This document shows positions 57,191-64,000 of a DNA stretch of 64,000 nucleotides, one piece after another. Source of the DNA: Spisula solida. Lineage: Eukaryota; Mollusca; Bivalvia; Venerida; Mactridae. The notes below the pieces were generated by a model. It saw nothing but the letters and a program-made list of their open reading frames with translations. It was not told the origin of the DNA and made no database searches. How positions within the stretch are numbered: the first letter of the stretch is position 1; each line of letters begins with the position of its first letter. The stretch spans positions 13,722,089 through 13,786,088 of the forward strand of contig OX365956.1 of the NCBI GenBank assembly GCA_947247005.1. Direction: 5' to 3'. Both the position numbers and the translations under genes were made by a program.

Positions 57191-59308
57191 TTTATGTGTG
57201 GATAGGGGGCAATAAGGGAATTTTGCAACGTATAGCGCTGCAGGCAAACATGCGCGACAATCAACACAAAATGTGTGACATTTGACAGCGGTTGTTGCAT
57301 TAAACACCAATTTTGCAATATTTAACCAAGGTTGCAACATTATAATTAGCTGCTTTTTGACATTTGACGTTGTCACCTGACTGTGTTATTGAAAACTGGT
57401 CAATTTTATTGATTTGTTCAACATACTGAGCATGTATAAATAACAGTGTGTATGTCCTGCTAGGTGAAGTACCAGAGAGTTTGGCTGTTACTTTTATTAC
57501 CGGTTTGACAGGGTATGTTTTCCGTGTCATTGGCTATAGTCGATTTCCGAAGGATTTTGTAAATATGTTTTGATAAGCAAGACTAGTAAGATTGACAAAT
57601 TACCTCCAGGAAACATGATTGGCAAGTCCATATGACTGCTGCATTATCATGCTGATTGGAGTGTACATTGGAACCTTGTCTGGTGCGACCACCCATTGAT
57701 GAAACCTATATCCAAAGTACCAAAATAAAGCATTAAATATTACATGAACCATTCTTACGTTTGTAGACAATCGATATTATCTTATCCGACCATGTGCTGT
57801 TAAGTTAATGACTCGACTGGAGCAATTAAATCACCACATATACAAAAAAACGCATTCTATTAAACTAATGTGTTTCTATATCATTTAATTCCTATGTGGG
57901 GTATAATTCATAATTATCTTTAGGTTGCATAAATAACTAACCAACGCTTGACTCTACCTAAATTACAGTTGGCGTCCGCGCAATGTTCCATAATCACATG
58001 GCTTTTAGCTCAAGACATAGAAATCTACTTCGCTTAATTACTACTTTTTCATCAGCCGATTAATCTTAACCGATTCGTTTAATGTAATTCCGTCGTACAT
58101 TGTGTGTAACGAGATGACATATAGTGTGCAGGTTTATTGCTTTATTTCCACTTTTAAAACTTACAAGAAATTCGGCTTCTGAATGGCAAGTAGCGCTTCA
58201 TTCTATCAAAACAATTGACATACATGATCATAATCTGTGAATTGGGAGCATAGTATTTTATTATAACATGCATTTGCAGTTACTGCTAAAATCTAACTGA
58301 ATTTGCAAACAAATACCTCTTGTTATAGATAGATAGTTTTTAAAATCCAGAAGGTCGTAGACCTATAAAGACAAAGTATTTACATAACAGTATTGATGCC
58401 AATAAAAGGTAAGGTGTACTTATCTGAAAAAGGCGCATTTAATAAAACTAGTATTAACCTCGTGTAAATTACTTTTCCCCTTCTATACTTCAGATAAATA
58501 TATACTTGCAATATCAAGCACCAACCCGTTTGTAATACTGTTTCGTAGCGTTCCCAATTACATACTGTCCTACAAAGATAATATCAATTTCAGTATGTCT
58601 AATATAGCATGGCATTAGTATCATATTGAGGCAGGTATTCTTAGGACAGGGGGTATGACCTAAAATCCAATACGTATTTAGCATCCATACAACGAAGGAA
58701 TGCTCGTTGGTGTGTTTGAGTCAATGCCATATTCTGAGTATTACTCAAGGCTAGATTTATAATCTATATAACTGTGAGTATAATTAATAATAAAAAAATA
58801 TCCAATGCACGTGAAAAACCATCGTGCATCCTCAGTGGCTCAATTAACTTCTCATTCATTTATCTTCTTATAATTGCTACAAAAATGCAACTGTTTCTTA
58901 ACACTTACCACGTGTTTTGCAGCCGATAAAACATTAGAAGCGATGATGTCACGTGAGACCAACATATATATTAGATACAACGAGAAACAAATAAGCACAC
59001 GAGGTTTGTTTAGTCTGGTAATATGATAGATGCAGGTATCATCGTGACCTGTGTGTATCAACATCTAGCGATTTCCCTTCATCTGTTTTGTATATTAATT
59101 CGTGAAAGATTGCAGTCAAAATTAAACGTGTATGGAATCGTGCAGGTGACACTGCATTATTGCCACATTTCGAGTTGAAATACCTACGGAAATGTGTTAT
59201 TGCCACGTAATAAGTGTATGATGTATTATGTACAATGTACATGTATATCAAACCTCACGAATAGGCCAAATTGTACTTTTTAATAGCTGCAACTTTAAAT
59301 TCTAACGA

Positions 59309-59430
59309 TTAAGTTTCATATTCTCGTTCAGGTGTGTGTAGTGCATCAGCCGTATGTTTGGGTCATTTAGTATTTCTGTTTTCTGTGCTCGGCTGTTTCA
59401 GTTGGGTGATGCTTTCTCTGTCCAAATTTG
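59309..59430 (-). mobile_element. GTCAGACAGGGAAGG family terminal fragment, reverse
   Basis: TATTCTCGTTCAGGTGTGTG, TGTGCTCGGCTGTTTCAGTT and GGGTGATGCTTTCTCTGTCC follow the reverse arm at 35745-35860 with changes. Confidence 0.55.
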
Positions 59431-59876
59431 AATGATCTGTTTTATCAGATTTATCAAGTCCTTTCATTGTTTTCGTATATATACTCATAAAATTCAAAGG
59501 TTCCAAGTATGTTAGAAACAGAAATTTAATACATAAACAAGATTCGATAACGTTAAACTAACTTTTTTTACTAAGTTTGTTGTTTAATTTTATAGAAACT
59601 ATTTGACTTGTACATACATTCATTCCAATCGTGGAAGCTCGGTCATTTTCACGTGTGTCACGGAAAATATTGCGAGGCATAAAAGTCGAGGTGATCAGGA
59701 TGGCATTCATTCGAAAATCTCCAGGGCTTTCGGCGCTTTGATGATTCTATGTTCATTGTGAAAACATAATTGTTGACGATTAGAATTTGTTATTTATTTC
59801 ATTTCTAATTGAACTTTTAGTAAGCGAACCGTCTAAGAAAAGTACTGAAAATAATTATAAGCAGCTTTGTGACCAT

Positions 59877-60294
59877 GCCTCAATTCCACGAAAAAACTTA
59901 AGTTATTGCTCAGTTGAGGCTGTTATTTTGAATTCATTATATGACTACAATTATAGTTTTGTGAAGTAGATTGCTACCAGAAACTGTGTATTTATTGATA
60001 AATAATGATATAGTTCAACTTGGTGATTTTCGTATGAAATGCTCAGGGAAAACCAACTGTAAGAACGATAAAAATCTGTGTACTTGAGCTTGTCATAACA
60101 GATTTAAGTTTTTTTTATTTTAACACTATTGTCTGTAAAATTGGACTTATTTTGTATTGCTCTATTAAATTTGCATCTAACTGTGATGTAACAATATATA
60201 AAAGTATACATGAACGTCATTTACCCAACAAAAATGTTTTTAAAATAGCAGTCTCAGCTGAGCAATAACTTAAGTTGTTCGTGGAATTGGGGCC
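59877..60294. mobile_element. 418-bp foldback element with about 55-bp arms
   Basis: Left arm GCCTCAATTCCACGAAAAAA then CTTAAGTTATTGCTCAGTTG; right arm (reversed) GGCCCCAATTCCACGAACAA then CTTAAGTTATTGCTCAGCTG. The match continues through AGGCTGTTATTTT / AGACTGCTATTTT. The ORF at 59787-59969 crosses it and is not a gene. Confidence 0.8.
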
Positions 60295-61459
60295 TGAGAG
60301 ATATACTTTCGCCCCAAATGTAAGAAAAATTCCTGTGTGATCCCCACAGATTATTGTGATTTACTACTTAAACAACCAATAAATCCAATCAGCTCAGTAA
60401 TATGTTACGTAAATAAAGTTAATATAATGTAAATCGAACTCAGACGACAAAATTGATCGTCTGTTACCGGCATCTCTTTGTCCTTCAAAACGTGTTTACA
60501 TGTAGAGTCATATTTCGAACGCTTGTCTGCATGCAGTTACAAATGAACAGCCGTTACATGTAATGTACACCACTTCCATTTCGCACATAAGCCGCATTGT
60601 TGCATGTGACAGCGATATGTTTAGAGTCTGGCGATTTTGTAGACAGCACGTAGGGCTGACTTTTATGCGCTTAATCTATTTGTAACTCAACACCATGCAT
60701 TGTCCTTATTTCTTCGTCATACGTCATGCGATACATGCTTGCCGTGTCTTCTTTAGTTCCTCGTTAATAATACATGAGAGTCGATATCAACTCAGATTAT
60801 GTCTTCTATTTTAGAATCGGGAGGAAGACGTCTATAAACGTCAACAGCTTGGGTAATTGACAGCTGTATTAGACATGTCCCGTATTATATCGACAAATTG
60901 TCCGTTAAACAACACGTTGTGTTGTGTGGTAGAGTGGAACATATCATTTGCATTGTCACATGTCCAAGTTGGATCTAGTGAGACTTTTTTACATGTCCCT
61001 ATTCGATCATGTGAGAATTGTTTCTTCAGAAAGTCCCAAGGTGATAGTACATGAGATTTGTCAAGAATTTACGACAGATGTTTGCTTAAACCACGTGACC
61101 ACTAAATATGAAATATAATAAGAATGAAACAATCTGGTTTTTGCACGACCTGCAGCACAAAATTGCAGGTTTTTCAATATTTTGCCAGCAATATGTATTC
61201 TGATAACCTTAGAAACGTCTAATGAGAAAGTCGTACACGTTAGACAGTATGGCTTGTTCAATCATGAAGCTGTGTCGTTGTTATTTCGTGTCTATTATCT
61301 ATTTTTGCCCAACAACATTCATCAAATACTGGGGCATGGTATAATATAAGTGTAAATAAAATGAAGCAATGCAAAGCGTTTTTATGATTCAATCTATCAG
61401 TTATCACAAGTAAACGGTTCATTCAATATATCAAATAATGTATCAAAGTATATCTTAAC

Positions 61460-61690
61460 GGGAGCGGTGGTATGGAGGTGGGGCGCCATTCGAGATGCAC
61501 CGGGTTCGATATCCAACTGTGCCACTACCTAAATGTGCATCCATGCCCCATTTTACCCAGACAAATGAATAGGTTACACAGAAGGTCAAAAGCCAAAGTG
61601 CTATGACTGTCATCGGCGTCGGGTGCAGCAGCCGACTGGCGACACAATGATCGGGAGCAATGTACAGTCGATTGAATGGACGCATGTCTG
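61460..61690 (+). mobile_element. tRNA-derived SINE (GGGAGCGGTGG family), copy 2
   Basis: GGGAGCGGTGGTATGGAGGT and CGGGTTCGATATCC match the head at 54962, followed by CTGTGCCACTACC. The body contains ATCGGCGTCGGGTGCAGCAG, comparable to GGGCGCCGCAGATCGATGTT in copy 1. The minus ORF 61455-61685 is a shadow. Confidence 0.6.
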
Positions 61691-62129
61691 AGAATTCGCT
61701 TGAACTTAGTACGCTACGTTTTATACAAACAACTCTAAAACTTATTATTTGTAAGTTGAAGCGTATCGTATAATATCACTGTTTAATCAACTGGTGTACA
61801 ATACATTATTAGCTATATGCACTCTGCTTGCAATGTAGCGTACTATGCCGTCAAGTGTATTTGACATCATATACAATTCAGATGTTTATCAAGCCGATGA
61901 AACTTGGTTTTAAAATATAATGTTTATTTCATAGACGGTTATGCAGACAGTATAAATATTTATACCCTGGTTAGATAATTGCTATAACTCATTTTAGTGA
62001 TTAAATATTTAGATATTTTTGCTGTAAATACATTTATCAAATGTTCAATGAGATACGATGAACTGATGCAACGACAGTACATAAAAGGCAGCGTATTTTG
62101 TTGAAATACTGTTAAGCCACTTACATTCG

Positions 62130-62400
62130 TGAGTAGGGTTTTTTGTGGCAGATTGCGATCTACTAAGTCGTTAGGGCGTGATCAATCGGGTTTTCCTGCC
62201 AGATTGACCAATTTACTTCGTCTTCCAGATAGGAACGCATGTGTGCTGTAATGAATCCGTAGTCATACCCTGGCTAAACCCGGGTAGAAAACTAAGTTCA
62301 TTGACGTTTTGTGTTTATACGAGCATCAATACACGAGAGTGACCAATTTCCACGTTAGAGTAGCTAACAAGGGACCTCTAGATTTGTTATCAACCTAGAC
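62130..62400 (-). repeat. Worn relative of the SINE at 45470-45760
   Basis: GGGTTTTCCTGCCAGATTGA (62188) and GGGACCTCTAGATTTGTTAT (62371) parallel CGTTTTCCCTGCCAGATTAG (45477) and GGGACCTCTTGATCAGTTAT (45719) in the same order and similar spacing. No intact head. Confidence 0.4.
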
Positions 62401-64000
62401 AAACAAGTGGGCGGAGCGTTCCCTACATCAGTGTCTGACCAATCGTAACAGGGTACCAAAAAAAACGCGAGCATGTCGGCAATTCAACAATTTAGCTAGA
62501 AAGTGTAGAAAATGAGCTGATATTCGGAATATGAACTGGGTACGGATTACCAAACTATAAACTCTAGATGTAAAATGGTGTTTACTCTCAACAGGTTACT
62601 TACTGCATAAAACAGTAAATGTTGGTAGAGAAAGTTTGTGCAGTAATTACCTCGCATGTTAATTGCATACTTGTTTTTATATATCATCACATCTGTTGGC
62701 ATGGATTGTTGATTTACTGTATGAGTAATTACTTCAGTGCATCAGTGGCCATGAACAATGTTTTATAATCATGTTTAAAGGTAGGCACCGTGGTTTGCAA
62801 CTGAAATTTGATTAAATAATGTTAAGTAGCATAAACTTTATCCTTTTTTATAATTCAATCAGTCCGGAAATTCCAAAATAATCCTTGATATGATTTTACG
62901 GCACTGCATAAATTGGGGGATTCACCATCTGAATTTTGACTTGAGCCAACTCAAAAATCAAATTTTAAAAATCGAACTTAATTGGTTTCACTACGCTGAT
63001 GCCAGATTTTTTTATATAATTTGATATAGAAACCAACTGTCTGAGTAAACCCTACAATGTCTTTATCTCGGCACACAACTATACATGTTTGTACAACTTT
63101 AAGGGTTTTAATCTTGAAATATACTTAGAATTTTATTTTAAGTTTCAAAGTACAATACATGTAATACGAGTGGGTTATAAATGTATCATACACTAGAGAA
63201 CAAAATAATGATATATGTACATGTACATGGACGAGTATATATTATGGTTTGAGAAAAATGCATAGTATTACATGTCTTCAATCAGCTACTAAAACAGACG
63301 TACAGGCATCATAGAAGTTGCAGTGTCGTCGCAGGGACATCAAGTCTGTAAGTGCAGAAAAGTGCACCATTAAAATTCAAAATATGGTTCACAAAATTGG
63401 TTGGAAATATCACCCAAACCAAATTAATGATATCTCGTTGTTTCAAATGTAATGCAGGACCAGTATTCTCAAAACATGTTTTTTTGTAAAACCCCAATAT
63501 TTTCGAAACTATGTTTTTGTCTTAGATGATATTTGTCGAAGTACAAATGTAGTACACTATGAAATCAGTTCCAATTGTATAAGATAAACATAAGATTTTT
63601 TTATTTCTAAGTGACATATAACATCTGAGAAAGTGCTTTAAAAAATATCTTAAGAACAGTTTTGAATACGAACCCTCGACTCATAACAAACAAACATAAA
63701 ATCACCCTAAAAGAAGAAAATATTGGACGGGTTACTATAAAGATGTTTAATTCGGTTTCAAGGAAAATTAATAATGAACTATCATATTTGCTGACTATAC
63801 ATATCCAATGCTACCGCAGTTACATGTTTAAAACGGTTGCTAAGCTAATTGGATAATAATCTGTATGCATGTTTGTAATGTTTGCATGAGTCAAGTAATT
63901 GCAAACAATCTGCAGTATGTATCAGGCATACGCAGCAAGATATGAAGATTTAGAGTTAAACTCACTGTACAAGTATGTGGATTAGTACTTATAATGTACA

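Larger units (their letters stand above)
56741..64000 (+). other. Downstream intron sequence of the metalloproteinase gene; no further exon found
   Basis: I looked for PRCG-like (cysteine switch) and HExxH-like coding text with splice signals and found none. 57770-58850 and 62400-64000 have no recognised feature. Short ORFs (59039-59251 minus, 60857-61054 plus, 63662-63856 plus) lack motifs. Confidence 0.4.

Overview
The window looks like eukaryotic, probably bivalve mollusc, nuclear DNA. It is AT-rich, has no dense ORFs or operons, and carries spliced-exon signals. Short ACATGTA-type words, tRNA-derived SINEs, terminal-inverted-repeat elements, non-LTR retrotransposon tails and tandem repeats are abundant. 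The species assignment is an inference from repeat style only. Nearly all short ORFs are chance or repeat-derived.

Layout. 1-2.8 kb: the end of a repeated unit (type Y), interrupted by a decayed 1338-bp mariner element. 2.8-4.6 kb and 9.2-11.1 kb: two copies of a segment starting with a broken non-LTR reverse-transcriptase 3' end; a third partial copy lies at 39.5-39.9 kb. 4.6-9.1 and 11.1-14.8 kb: mostly unique AT-rich DNA with small repeats. 14.86-32.6 kb: two direct copies (A and B) of an 8-9.6 kb block. Each block is itself two diverged, related halves (X and Y), so copies act as empty sites that expose later insertions. These include a 1.1-kb inverted-repeat element with two inward-facing tRNA-like modules, a 63-bp tandem array and a tRNA-like insert. 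32.7-33.1 kb: a 67-bp tandem array. 33.3-40 kb: inverted-repeat elements, a ~175-bp tandem repeat and unique DNA.

Genes. Two plus-strand genes are supported. A terminal exon of an unidentified gene ends at 41330, followed by an AATAAA. About 1.4 kb further on, a TATA box and a signal-peptide exon (42881-42970) begin a gene whose next visible exon (56617-56740) encodes the peptidoglycan-binding-like part of a matrix metalloproteinase propeptide. Both exon edges at the intervening 13.6-kb interval are phase 0, so they can be spliced directly. The cysteine switch and zinc-binding catalytic exons are not visible and should lie beyond 64 kb. The big intron holds SINEs, LINE tails, foldback elements and a 36-unit, 32-bp minisatellite.

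No functional rRNA, tRNA, CRISPR or bacterial-type feature was found. All similarity statements come from reading the sequence by eye; no database search was run.
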